Shown one piece after another: positions 9,415-16,981 of a DNA stretch of 37,099 nucleotides. The stretch comes from Lachnospiraceae bacterium (lineage in GTDB: Bacteria > Bacillota > Clostridia > Lachnospirales > Lachnospiraceae). A program made the position numbers and the translations under genes. The stretch spans positions 1-37,099 of the forward strand of contig JALFNQ010000014.1 of NCBI GenBank assembly GCA_022773965.1, read 5' to 3'. The notes under the pieces are model-generated. The model made no database searches, was not told the DNA's origin, and saw nothing but the letters and a program-made list of their open reading frames with translations. Position 1 is the first letter of the stretch. Every line of letters begins with the position of its first letter.

Positions 9415-10002
9415 TTATAATGTTCCCTTCGTGGATAAAACATCCGTGATCCGGGAATCAAATCTGGTAGCAGCATCCAGCGCCTTTGCAAATGCCTTAA
9501 ACAGCGCCTCCATCATGTGATGATCATTTTCTCCATACAATATCTTCAGATGAAGATTCATACCTGCTGCATAGCTGACAGCATAAAAAAATTCTCTCGC
9601 CATCTGCGTATCCATGGCACCAACCATCTCTCCTTTAAAAGGAGCATCAAATACCAGATACGGTCTGCCCGAAAGATCGATCGCACACATTGCCAGTGTC
9701 TCATCCATCGGCAGCATACAGCTCCCGTAACGCACAATTCCTTTTTTGTCCCCAATGGCCTCGCGAATTGCAGTACCCAGCACGATACCCATATCCTCGA
9801 TGCTATGATGACTGTCCACATGCACATCTCCCTGACATTTTGCAGACAGGTCAAACAATCCGTGTCTGGTAAATCCATCCAGCATATGATCAAAAAATCC
9901 AATTCCGGTATCAATCTTGCTCTTCCCGGTTCCATCCAGTTCCAGTGTCACCCGGATCTTTGTTTCCTTTGTATTACGCTCTATGGTAGCTATTCGACTC
10001 AT
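9415..10002 (-). CDS. hisB: Imidazoleglycerol-phosphate dehydratase
   Basis: Sixth step of histidine synthesis: dehydrates imidazole glycerol phosphate to imidazole acetol phosphate using bound manganese. 195 residues, the usual size of the monofunctional enzyme. The metal-ligand motifs are present: FFDHMLDGFTRHG near 37-49, DSHHSIED near 68-75, and NDHHMMEALFKAFAKAL near 163-179. The start ATG at 10002 follows AAGGTGG. It is an orphan: no other his genes lie in the window. It sits 77 bases after a small gene of unknown function on the same strand, and ends before a long hairpin. Confidence 0.96.
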   Translation of the reverse strand: MSRIATIERNTKETKIRVTLELDGTGKSKIDTGIGFFDHMLDGFTRHGLFDLSAKCQGDVHVDSHHSIEDMGIVLGTAIREAIGDKKGIVRYGSCMLPMDETLAMCAIDLSGRPYLVFDAPFKGEMVGAMDTQMAREFFYAVSYAAGMNLHLKILYGENDHHMMEALFKAFAKALDAATRFDSRITDVLSTKGTL

Positions 10003-10079
10003 TGATTAAAATCCACCTTGTTCTGTTCTCTCTCCTGTATCATATCATCACACAATGACAATATCTGTTTTATGTTGTT

Positions 10080-10229
10080 TTAATCGTTATTCACTTTTGC
10101 ACTATGTTCTCTGTCATATTTGGATATAAGCATTGTGCGCACCCACTGGGGATCATTGCGGTAATGCCGCTGCACATAGCTTGTATACTCCTGTCTGTTC
10201 ATTTCCTGAATTTTCTTTTTACTATCCAC
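10080..10229 (-). CDS. 49-residue protein of unknown function, GTG start
   Basis: I choose GTG at 10229 because AAAGGAG lies 10 bases upstream; the ATG within that spacing opens only a 12-codon frame. The product is hydrophilic and rich in Lys, Arg and Tyr (SYVQRHYRNDPQWVRTML), with no membrane segment or cysteine. It lies 64 bases after the response regulator gene and 77 before hisB on the same strand. I do not recognise the family. The good ribosome binding site and the composition argue for a real gene; a frame extending to 10382 overlaps the regulator and is likely not used. Confidence 0.55.
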   Translation of the reverse strand: MDSKKKIQEMNRQEYTSYVQRHYRNDPQWVRTMLISKYDREHSAKVNND

Positions 10230-10281
10230 TGTTTCATATCTCCTTTTGTAACTATTTCGCAACTGTTTAAAACCCCCACAT

Positions 10282-10316
10282 ATTCCACACGATCTAGCCC
10301 TTATTGATCGTGGAAT
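10282..10316 (-). terminator. Possible weak terminator after the response regulator
   Basis: The inverted repeat ATTCCAC(AC)GATC/GATCGTGGAAT (10282-10294/10306-10316) spans the regulator's stop codon. The following minus-strand GGGGGTTTT is not directly adjacent, so termination may be partial and let transcripts reach the small gene and hisB. Confidence 0.35.
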
Positions 10317-11235
10317 GATACCCCTGTGGTTTTCTGACTGTGCCCTCCATTTCCATCTTAGAAAGCTCGCTGGACGGTGCATTTTTCAGATCAGACAGCA
10401 GTGCCTGCAGTATTTCCTCTGCCTTCACCTCATCGTAATCCTCCAAAAGAGCCACAGCCTCCTCTGTAATATGGAATACATAGCTTCCAACATCATATCG
10501 CTGCAGATCCTTCAGCTTTGCAATTGCCTCCTTACGCTTGAAGTTTGCCAGATCATCCACCGCATAGAGAATGCGCACGGAAATCTCACTCTCTGCGATC
10601 GGAAGTGTATTGGCCTTTTTTCCGGTATTTAGGCGTTTATCAAGAAATTCTACCACACGGGCCATCATTTCAATGGCACTCTCCACATTATTCTGCTTCA
10701 GCTTTCCGAGTACATTGCGGATACGCCCTGACAATTCCTCATCAATCTGATAATTCAGCACCTCTTCCGTCTTTACGATCGCCTGCTTGATGCGTCCTTC
10801 CTTCATATCCTTCAAAATGCCTAAGACACGCTGACTCAACTCTTCCTCTTCCATAGGAAGCACACCCAGTCTCTTAAACACACGTTCAATACGCTCGTGC
10901 AGATCCTCCGGGTCAAAGGGCTTTGTAATATAATCCATGATTCCAAGCTTGGCTCCATCAATGACAGTCGCCTTATCCTTCTTTGCTGTCAAAAAGATCA
11001 CCGGAACTGTCACCCCATTTTCCTGTGCACGGATCTCCTTGAGCGTCTCAATACCGTCCATGATCGGCATTTCGACATCGAGCAGAATCAGATCCACCTG
11101 CTCCCTGTAAAGATATTTGATCGCCCTGCGACCGGAAATCATGGGAATCACTTCATATTTTGATTTTAATTCCTGTTCAAGGGTTGCGAGATTCACAGTA
11201 TTGTCATCAATCGCAAGTATTCTCATTTTCTCCAT
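10294..11235 (-). CDS. Response regulator with receiver domain and helical C-terminal region
   Basis: 313 residues from ATG 11235, chosen for AGGAG 8 bases upstream; a longer frame would start inside the kinase stop codon. Residues 3-122 form a complete receiver: acidic pair Asp10-Asp11, phosphoacceptor Asp53 (LILLDVEMP), Thr83 and Lys105. The remaining 190 residues are charged helices with repeating patterns (for example KQAIVKTEEVLNYQ and KEAIAKLKDLQRYD) and contain no helix-turn-helix, GGDEF or other known output. It therefore probably acts by protein contact or as a phosphorelay member. It is 17 bases downstream of the hybrid kinase, its obvious partner. Confidence 0.9.
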   Translation of the reverse strand: MEKMRILAIDDNTVNLATLEQELKSKYEVIPMISGRRAIKYLYREQVDLILLDVEMPIMDGIETLKEIRAQENGVTVPVIFLTAKKDKATVIDGAKLGIMDYITKPFDPEDLHERIERVFKRLGVLPMEEEELSQRVLGILKDMKEGRIKQAIVKTEEVLNYQIDEELSGRIRNVLGKLKQNNVESAIEMMARVVEFLDKRLNTGKKANTLPIAESEISVRILYAVDDLANFKRKEAIAKLKDLQRYDVGSYVFHITEEAVALLEDYDEVKAEEILQALLSDLKNAPSSELSKMEMEGTVRKPQGYHSTINKG

Positions 11236-11252
11236 GTTTACTTCTCCTATGT

Positions 11253-14177
11253 TCACGCCTCAGATTTAGCTGATCCCGCATTTTCAAGGAAATTTCTCAG
11301 CAAATCCTCCGCGGTGTCATCATCATACATTTTAAGCCTATTTCGCACATCTTTCAAGCAATCTTTAGCACTTTTTTCAATATTTTCTGACAAAAGCTCC
11401 TCCGTCTTCTGTGCTGCCGGTTTTGAGCGAAAATTCTCGACATCTTCCAATATTTCCGCCATGCGGCGATAGGTCTCTTCCAACGGCAAAAGTTCCTCCG
11501 CTGCCTCTTCGTCTGCAGCTGCCTCTTCTTTCAGATACCCCTTCGCCTTTAGCACACGCTCGATCTCCCGTAAAAGGAACTGATACTCAGACTGCAATTT
11601 GGCCAGTCCATCCCTGATGAACTGATAATTTTCCTCCTTTGCAGCAAACTCATGACTCTTTGCCAGCTCAGAGAACTCGAACGCACCGATATTGGCAGAC
11701 GCGCTCTTCAGACCGTGTACCTCGATCTCATAGTTCTTGAAATCCTCTGCCTGAACCAGACGTTCCAAAAGCTCTTTCTTTTCCTCACCATCCATATAAT
11801 ACAGTTCCAAAAGCTCCAGATAGCCGTCCATGCCGCCTGTGTGTGCACCCATTGCAGCATTCACATCGACACCTGCCATGTAGATCTCTGCCATACCGGC
11901 ACGGGAGATTTTTCTCTCAGCTTCAACCGTCCCCTCTACAGACTGTCGGCGCTCCTGAGGAATCCATTTACACAGCATCTGATGCAATTCGTTCTTATCA
12001 ATGGGTTTTGAAATAAAGTCCTGAAAACCGTTATTTAAGAACATATCTCTGGCATTGTTATAAGCATTCGCTGAAAGTGCAATGATGATCGGCTTCTTTC
12101 CATTTTCACCGCAATCATGACGGATATGATCCGTTGCCTCAATACCATCCATCTCCGGCATCATATGATCCATCAGGATCAGATCGTACACATTTTTCTT
12201 CACCAGGTCAATGGCCTGATGACCACTCTTCGCCTCATCTACCTTGAACTTGTAGGGCTCCAATGCACCACATGCAACCTTGAGATTGATCTTGTTATCA
12301 TCCACAACAAGCACCCGGTAATCCGGAACAACAAAGGCACGGTCAATCTCGGCCAATATATCATGCTTGCGCCATGGCTGTTGTTCAATACTTCGAATAT
12401 CTGCTACCTGCTGGGGGAAGCAAACAGTAAATGTTGTACCCTTTCCTGGCTCACTGGATACCTCCACCGTACCTTCCATCAGATCTACAAAGCGCTTGGT
12501 GATGGCAATTCCAAGCCCAATACTCTCCAGATTATGCTCCTTTTGCTCATCCATGCGCTGAAACTGGTCAAACAGACTATCCTGCTCCCCCTTGGAAAAA
12601 CCAGCGCCCGTATCCTCAAACTGGAATACCATGAGCACCTGTTTTTCATTCAGCCACTTGTGGGTTACAGTCAGCTTCACATAACCGCGCTCCGTATATT
12701 TCATACCAAAATCAAGGAAATTACTGATCATCTGCCGGATACGCATCTCATCACCGATCAGCTGACAGGGCAGCTTGGGCGAAATGTCACGCTTTAACTG
12801 TAACCCCCGGGATGAAGCAGTCAGCTTTGCCAGATGCAGTGTTTCCTCCAGAAGCTGTTGCGTGCTGTACTCCTCCTGCTCCAGCGTCATCTCTCCCGCC
12901 TCCAGCTTGGAAAGACTTAAAATATCGTTGATGACTGCCAGCAGATTTGTGGAAGCATTCTTGATATCACATGCAAAATCATACACCTTCCTGCCGCGAC
13001 TTTCCTCTATAATAAGCTCTGAAAGACCTACGATGGCATTCATCGGCGTACGGATCTCATGGGATATATTCGTAAGGAAATCTGCTTTGGCCCGATTCGC
13101 ATGTTTTGCCTCACCAAGCGCACGTAATGCCTCCTGCTCGGCTGCCTCTGTCTTTTTTCTTCCACTCATGATCTCCGATATATAATTGCACTCCACCGTC
13201 TGGTCACGCAGAAGCAATACATATCCGCGAATCGTCTCCCTCGCATCCTGCACCTTAAAACGCATCACTTCATAATGCCGGTTGCCTAAATCTATCTCTT
13301 TCTTTTCGTAATCCTCAAACAACTCCAGAGGAATACTGTACAGCCGCTTGATATTGTGATTGATCAGCGATGGCTCCAGCTCAGGAAAAATGCGCTTTGC
13401 CGCATCATTATAAGACTTCAGCTGCATCGTGCCATCTAAAATGATCACTCCCTCGGTGAGATTGTCAAAGGCGATCTGCATAGATGCCGTCTCCGGGTGG
13501 AAGCCTTCCTGCCCCCAAAACCGCAGTACAAAAAAATCTGCAAGCAACATACCGGCCGGACCAGCAATATTATAAGGAAGCGGGATCAGCTTCATAAAGA
13601 ACACCGCGGATAAGCCAAACACCGCAAACAGGATCAATGACATGAGCGCAATCTGCCTGCGCAGACGAACAACCCATTCTTTACTCATATCATAGATGAT
13701 CATAATGCCTGCCACGATCAGTGGTGCCAGCTCACAGCCCAAAATCAGAAACAGATAAAGCTGTCCCCGCTCATACAATAGCTCATAGCGATCCGATACC
13801 AGCTCATAACGCACATTTTTAAAAATCAGTTCATGCCAGTTGCTTGTCCATGTAACGACCAGTATCAGCAGGTCAAAAATAAACGTATAAACACCCACCC
13901 ATTGTGGCACCTGTCGTTTTACATAAAAAGCAAAAAACAGGCAGATAAAATATCCCATAAAAATCAGACCGGCATATTCGATCTGCAATGCAAGAAATGC
14001 CGCCGGTTTACTTTCCGCCATCAATTCAAATAAGTATCCCACGTTGATCAATAACGTCATCATGAGAACAGACATGGCTGCCTTCTTCTCACTGGTACTT
14101 TTCCCCTGATTCACCCTGATCAGAATAATCACTGTAAAAATAATCGCTGCCCATTGCAGCCCTATCTCATACCCCAC
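11253..14177 (-). CDS. Membrane hybrid sensor histidine kinase (7TM-PAS-HisKA-HATPase-REC-HPt)
   Basis: 974 residues from GTG 14177, which follows GAGAGGAG by about 6 bases; a TTG 18 bases earlier has no such site. Numbering from the GTG: residues 1-220 hold about seven hydrophobic helices (His-kinase 7TM type), 230-330 a PAS-like domain, His373 in HEIRTPMN, the ATPase domain to about 590, a receiver with Asp670 (LILMDHMMPEMDG), an HPt domain with His821 (VHGLKSASANIG), and a charged helical tail from about 880. The ATPase has DTGAG (Asp522) and GLGI, but the N-box reads SNFLDFGMKYT: where the second kinase here has NLLNNAVKFT, the Mg-binding Asn is Phe490. ATP hydrolysis may be lost or altered. 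It is followed at once by its response regulator. Confidence 0.93.
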   Translation of the reverse strand: MGYEIGLQWAAIIFTVIILIRVNQGKSTSEKKAAMSVLMMTLLINVGYLFELMAESKPAAFLALQIEYAGLIFMGYFICLFFAFYVKRQVPQWVGVYTFIFDLLILVVTWTSNWHELIFKNVRYELVSDRYELLYERGQLYLFLILGCELAPLIVAGIMIIYDMSKEWVVRLRRQIALMSLILFAVFGLSAVFFMKLIPLPYNIAGPAGMLLADFFVLRFWGQEGFHPETASMQIAFDNLTEGVIILDGTMQLKSYNDAAKRIFPELEPSLINHNIKRLYSIPLELFEDYEKKEIDLGNRHYEVMRFKVQDARETIRGYVLLLRDQTVECNYISEIMSGRKKTEAAEQEALRALGEAKHANRAKADFLTNISHEIRTPMNAIVGLSELIIEESRGRKVYDFACDIKNASTNLLAVINDILSLSKLEAGEMTLEQEEYSTQQLLEETLHLAKLTASSRGLQLKRDISPKLPCQLIGDEMRIRQMISNFLDFGMKYTERGYVKLTVTHKWLNEKQVLMVFQFEDTGAGFSKGEQDSLFDQFQRMDEQKEHNLESIGLGIAITKRFVDLMEGTVEVSSEPGKGTTFTVCFPQQVADIRSIEQQPWRKHDILAEIDRAFVVPDYRVLVVDDNKINLKVACGALEPYKFKVDEAKSGHQAIDLVKKNVYDLILMDHMMPEMDGIEATDHIRHDCGENGKKPIIIALSANAYNNARDMFLNNGFQDFISKPIDKNELHQMLCKWIPQERRQSVEGTVEAERKISRAGMAEIYMAGVDVNAAMGAHTGGMDGYLELLELYYMDGEEKKELLERLVQAEDFKNYEIEVHGLKSASANIGAFEFSELAKSHEFAAKEENYQFIRDGLAKLQSEYQFLLREIERVLKAKGYLKEEAAADEEAAEELLPLEETYRRMAEILEDVENFRSKPAAQKTEELLSENIEKSAKDCLKDVRNRLKMYDDDTAEDLLRNFLENAGSAKSEA

Positions 14178-14215
14178 TGCAAACTCCTCTCCCAAATGAG
14201 ATTTAGTATTTCCTA

Positions 14216-14224
14216 ATTATACCA
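14216..14224 (-). promoter_or_regulatory. Extended -10 promoter of the hybrid kinase operon
   Basis: TGGTATAAT on the minus strand, 39 bases before the GTG start. The -35 region is weak, as is usual with a TGn extension. Confidence 0.5.
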
Positions 14225-14291
14225 TATTCCCTATGCAAATGCTATCCATTTTTCTCACAACTGGCATGGTTGTTTTTTTAAAAACTGGACA

Positions 14292-14320
14292 TTTTCATCA
14301 ATCCGGCTTTGTTTTATCAT
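14292..14320 (+). promoter_or_regulatory. Possible promoter of the ECF S-component gene
   Basis: TTTTCA (14292-14297), 17-base spacer, TATCAT (14315-14320). I see no FMN, TPP or other riboswitch core in the leader to 14366. Confidence 0.4.
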
Positions 14321-14366
14321 CAGAAAAACCCATCAGGGAACAAACATTCAGAAACGAGGTAAAAAA

Positions 14367-14960
14367 ATGAATACGAACTCAACAAAAAAATGGGTCGTTT
14401 CCGCTCTGTTTGCGGCACTGACCTGCATCTGCACAATGATCATCAAAATCCCCACACCCACCGGCGGATATATTCATCCCGGTGACGGCATGGTACTGCT
14501 GTGCGGCATTATTCTCGGACCCGGCATGGGTGCTCTCGCCGCAGGCATCGGCTCCATGCTCTCCGATCTCTTTAGCGGATACATGGTCTGGGTACCGGCT
14601 ACCTTCATCATTAAAGCACTGACCGCACTGGTGGCAGGCGTGCTGTTCCGTAAGAGCAGTCAGCTGCTGGCCGGAAATAAAGCTGCATCTACCGTCCGCG
14701 TCATCCTTGGCGGTTTTGTCGGCGAAGCGCTCATGGTATTTGGCTACTTTTTATTTGAGATTGGCTTAAACGCTGCATCCAACGGTGGATTTACCGCTGC
14801 TGCCATCGCCGGCGGCATTGCATACTCCGCAGCCGGCATTCCTGCCAACATCGTGCAGGGCGTGACCGGTATCGTGATCGCCTGTGTCCTGCTTCCTATC
14901 TTAAGCCAGATTCCTGATGTGCGCGCCTGGATCCGCGATGGTGTAAAGGCATCTGCCTAG
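14367..14960 (+). CDS. ECF transporter S component, vitamin substrate unknown
   Basis: 197 residues, about five to six hydrophobic helices, forming the substrate-binding membrane part of an energy-coupling-factor importer that shares EcfA/EcfT encoded elsewhere. The N-terminal FAALTCICTMIIKIP segment and GGYIHPGDGMVLLCG (about 33-47) resemble the riboflavin-type S-component family (Pfam ECF-ribofla_trS as I recall it), which also includes members for other vitamins. Small-residue-rich helices (GALAAGIGSMLSDL) fit the S-component packing surface. The start follows ACGAGG by 7 bases. No ECF module or biosynthetic gene sits beside it, and no riboswitch is visible, so the ligand cannot be named. 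Confidence 0.85.
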   Translation: MNTNSTKKWVVSALFAALTCICTMIIKIPTPTGGYIHPGDGMVLLCGIILGPGMGALAAGIGSMLSDLFSGYMVWVPATFIIKALTALVAGVLFRKSSQLLAGNKAASTVRVILGGFVGEALMVFGYFLFEIGLNAASNGGFTAAAIAGGIAYSAAGIPANIVQGVTGIVIACVLLPILSQIPDVRAWIRDGVKASA

Positions 14961-14967
14961 ACATCAA

Positions 14968-15612
14968 TTATTCCTGACAGATTTTTTCGATCACTGCCGG
15001 CAATTCGCAAAACCTGCGGATTGCCGGTACTTTTTTTGCAATTTCCTCCGGCAGCACGCCAAATCCATACGCCGCGTGGACAAACTGTCCGCCAGCCTCT
15101 ACCGTGGCATGATAATCCCCTTCGATATCTCCCACATAAATGACACGATCCAGACCGTTGCGCTCCGCCACAATACGGATGTTCTCACCCTTCTGTTTTC
15201 TGTTTAGGCCATAGCACTGCGTATCCTCAAACAATTCACCAAGCCCATAATGCGCCAGAAATGCCTCGATGTATCCGCACTGACAGTTGCTCACAATATA
15301 GAGCGGATACGAGTGTCTCAGACTGCGCAAGGTCTCCTCCACACCCGGGTACAGTGTTGCACCGTGGGCTTCCAGATAATCATTCTCCACAAGCACACAT
15401 TCATCCATCAGGTCATAGGATGCCTGCGCCTCCATTTCAGGAAAAAGAGCCCGGGCCAGCTTGTCCATCGGCAGCCCCATAACGCGCGCCAGATCCTGAT
15501 CTGTCAGCGGACGCATGCCTCTTCTCACGATCACCTGATTCCACGCCAGTGCGACCTCTCTGGCCGAATCCCAAAGTGTTCCATCCATATCAAAAACTAT
15601 TCCTGTCTTCAT
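14968..15612 (-). CDS. HAD-superfamily phosphatase (phosphoglycolate phosphatase-like)
   Basis: 214 residues. Motif I is DMDGT with Asp8 nucleophile and Asp10 acid/base, motif II is the Ser in IVSNCQ, motif III is likely the Lys of the RKQKGEN segment, and motif IV is GDIEGD. A helical cap (about 15-80) makes it the subclass I type, which includes phosphoglycolate and other small-sugar phosphatases. The substrate cannot be read from sequence. The start ATG at 15612 follows GGAGGAAA. It is convergent with the ECF gene, with only seven bases between their stops, and the ECF terminator lies inside its 3' end. Confidence 0.9.
   Translation of the reverse strand: MKTGIVFDMDGTLWDSAREVALAWNQVIVRRGMRPLTDQDLARVMGLPMDKLARALFPEMEAQASYDLMDECVLVENDYLEAHGATLYPGVEETLRSLRHSYPLYIVSNCQCGYIEAFLAHYGLGELFEDTQCYGLNRKQKGENIRIVAERNGLDRVIYVGDIEGDYHATVEAGGQFVHAAYGFGVLPEEIAKKVPAIRRFCELPAVIEKICQE
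14997..15037 (+). terminator. Terminator of the ECF gene inside the facing HAD gene
   Basis: A 12-base stem CCGGCAATTCGC/GCGGATTGCCGG (14997-15008/15016-15027, one mismatch) followed by TAC and seven T on the plus strand. It lies within the last codons of the HAD coding sequence. Confidence 0.75.
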
Positions 15613-15648
15613 TTTTAAATTTCCTCCAGCTTATTTTGTCTCTAACAA

Positions 15649-15677
15649 ATTTTATATGTATTTTTTGTGTTTTTCAA
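15649..15677 (-). promoter_or_regulatory. Promoter of the HAD phosphatase gene
   Basis: TTGAAA (15677-15672), 17-base spacer, TAAAAT (15654-15649) on the minus strand. A plus-strand TATACT at 15699-15704 may serve the divergent small gene. Confidence 0.5.
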
Positions 15678-15766
15678 CCACAATTGCAACAAATAGTGTA
15701 TACTGTAATTTAGTGAGCAGATATCATAGAATCTGCTGCCGACTATCAAACAAAAGGAGAATGATT

Positions 15767-16021
15767 ATGAGTCAGGCAAAAGTAGACCAGCATAAAAAAG
15801 AAAAAGCAAACCGCAAAAAAGAGATGCGCAAAGAGAAGATTGAACGCGCAGCCGTAGCCATCGGCGGAATCGTCATCGCAGCAGCCATCTGCGTATGGAT
15901 CGGATTTTCTGTTTATAACCAGACGAACGGCTCCGATGTCACAGATACCGAAGCTTCCGCTTTGGAGGTCAACACGGACGCTGTTGACGATTATCTCGAT
16001 GGGCTGGATGCAGAAGAATAA
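15767..16021 (+). CDS. 84-residue single-pass membrane protein of unknown function
   Basis: I choose ATG 15767, 6 bases after AAAGGAGA; the frame is open further upstream but has no binding site there. The protein has a strongly basic N-terminus (about 25 residues rich in Lys, Arg and Glu), one hydrophobic helix near 28-48, and a short acidic tail outside (ending DDYLDGLDAEE). That charge pattern predicts the N-terminus inside. I recognise no family. A clear terminator follows, so it is probably transcribed alone. Confidence 0.75.
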   Translation: MSQAKVDQHKKEKANRKKEMRKEKIERAAVAIGGIVIAAAICVWIGFSVYNQTNGSDVTDTEASALEVNTDAVDDYLDGLDAEE

Positions 16022-16074
16022 ATGTCAACGGAACGAATTGCAAGTGTACAGTAATAACTAAATCCCATCAGATT

Positions 16075-16108
16075 GACCGGAAATGCCCACTGCGTTTCCG
16101 GTCATTTT
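16075..16108 (+). terminator. Terminator of the small membrane protein gene
   Basis: Perfect 9-base stem GACCGGAAA/TTTCCGGTC (16075-16083/16095-16103) with an 11-base loop, then ATTTTT. Confidence 0.85.
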
Positions 16109-16144
16109 TAACTCTATGCCATATCACTCATACAGGCAGGCAAT

Positions 16145-16183
16145 AAAAAACCCCCGAACCCGCTACTCATCAGCGTTCCCGAG
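16145..16183 (-). terminator. Terminator of the tRNA-Gly operon
   Basis: On the minus strand a GC-rich hairpin (CCTCG...CGCT paired with AGCG...CGGGG, with internal bulges) is followed by six T, 12 bases after the second tRNA's 3' end. Confidence 0.65.
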
Positions 16184-16194
16184 GATTTAATAAG

Positions 16195-16267
16195 AGCGAT
16201 AGACGGGGCTCGAACCCGCGGTCTCGACCTTGGCAAGGTCGCGCGTTACCAACTACGCCACTATCGC
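16195..16267 (-). tRNA. tRNA-Gly (GCC), promoter-distal copy
   Basis: 73 bases. Acceptor stem GCGATAG/CTATCGC, anticodon stem CGACC/GGTCG around loop TTGCCAA (anticodon GCC), T-loop GGTTCGAGCCC, discriminator U. The CCA end is not encoded. Confidence 0.97.
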
Positions 16268-16298
16268 ATTTCTATATGAAGTTTGAAAGATTTCTGAG

Positions 16299-16371
16299 AG
16301 CGATAGACGGGGCTCGAACCCGCGGTCTCGACCTTGGCAAGGTCGCGCGTTACCAACTACGCCACTATCGC
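16299..16371 (-). tRNA. tRNA-Gly (GCC), promoter-proximal copy
   Basis: Identical over all 73 bases to the copy at 16195-16267, 31 bases upstream of it. Same cloverleaf and GCC anticodon; CCA not encoded. Confidence 0.97.
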
Positions 16372-16417
16372 ATTTGTCATTTCTTAGTGCTTTGTGTTGT
16401 TCCGAAGCACAGGTATT

Positions 16418-16446
16418 ATAATATCTTATCATCCTATAAAAGTCAA
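16418..16446 (-). promoter_or_regulatory. Promoter of the tRNA-Gly pair
   Basis: TTGACT (16446-16441), 17-base spacer, TATTAT (16423-16418) on the minus strand, about 45 bases before the first tRNA. Confidence 0.65.
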
Positions 16447-16524
16447 GCATAATTTTCAATTTTTTTCATATTTTTTATTTTTATTTCATATACTGAACTA
16501 AACACGCAGGGGAGGTGCGATTTC

Positions 16525-16962
16525 ATGAGCCGTCAAACAAAAATTCTTGTACTTCATATGAAGGAGCTGGTATATACCGCAATTTTTCTTGTGCTGGGTG
16601 TGATCCTTGTGATCCTTCTTGTCACCATGTTCGGTACAGGCAAAAAAGAACCACCCACCGCAGAAAGCGCAGCTTACATACCGGGTATTTATACCTCATC
16701 CATCGATTTCCAGAATCACAGTGTAGATGTTCAGGTCATCGTGGACAAAAACCGCATCAAGGACATCTCCCTGGTGAATCTGGAGGATAGCGTTGCTGTT
16801 ATGTATCCACTGATGGAGCCAACGATCGAGCATCTGTGTGATCAGATCCTGAAACAGCAGTCCCTGGATGACATCACCTACGAAGCAGAAAACCAATACA
16901 CATCTGCAGTCCTGTTACATGCCATCGATCAGGCATTAAAAAAAGCAGCCCCGTCAGAATAA
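16525..16962 (+). CDS. Membrane-anchored protein with a degenerate FMN-binding-like domain
   Basis: 145 residues. After a short cytoplasmic start, one helix (about 16-37) anchors a small outside domain. YIPGIYTSSIDFQNHSVDVQ followed by VIVDKNRIKDISLVNL resembles the opening strands of FMN_bind domains (GxYxG... VxVxVxxxxIxxI). Those proteins end in a D-x-SGAT-type motif where the Thr carries FMN; here the equivalent region reads DDITYEAENQYTSAVLLHAI, so the attachment motif is absent. Function is therefore unknown. The start follows GGGGAGG by 9 bases. A chemoreceptor terminator overlaps its last codons on the other strand. Confidence 0.7.
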   Translation: MSRQTKILVLHMKELVYTAIFLVLGVILVILLVTMFGTGKKEPPTAESAAYIPGIYTSSIDFQNHSVDVQVIVDKNRIKDISLVNLEDSVAVMYPLMEPTIEHLCDQILKQQSLDDITYEAENQYTSAVLLHAIDQALKKAAPSE

Positions 16963-16975
16963 CTGACCGGGCTGC
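16938..16975 (-). terminator. Terminator of the chemoreceptor operon, inside the facing gene
   Basis: On the minus strand GCAGCCCGGTCAG/CTGACGGGGCTGC (16945-16975, near-perfect stem) is followed by seven T (16944-16938). The T-run is the poly-A in the last codons of the plus-strand gene ending at 16962. Confidence 0.85.
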
Positions 16976-16981
16976 CCTGTA

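Noticed and set aside
12117-12797. 226-codon plus-strand open frame opposite the membrane hybrid kinase
   Set aside because: Antisense shadow; composition is typical of reverse-complement translation and no start site is convincing.
14221-14366. Riboswitch before the ECF S-component gene
   Set aside because: I looked for FMN, TPP and preQ1 cores and found none; only a plausible promoter and binding site are visible.
16195-16371. tRNA genes as an integration site for a mobile element
   Set aside because: No integrase, no repeated tRNA 3' fragment and no atypical gene block nearby; the second tRNA is complete, not an attachment remnant.
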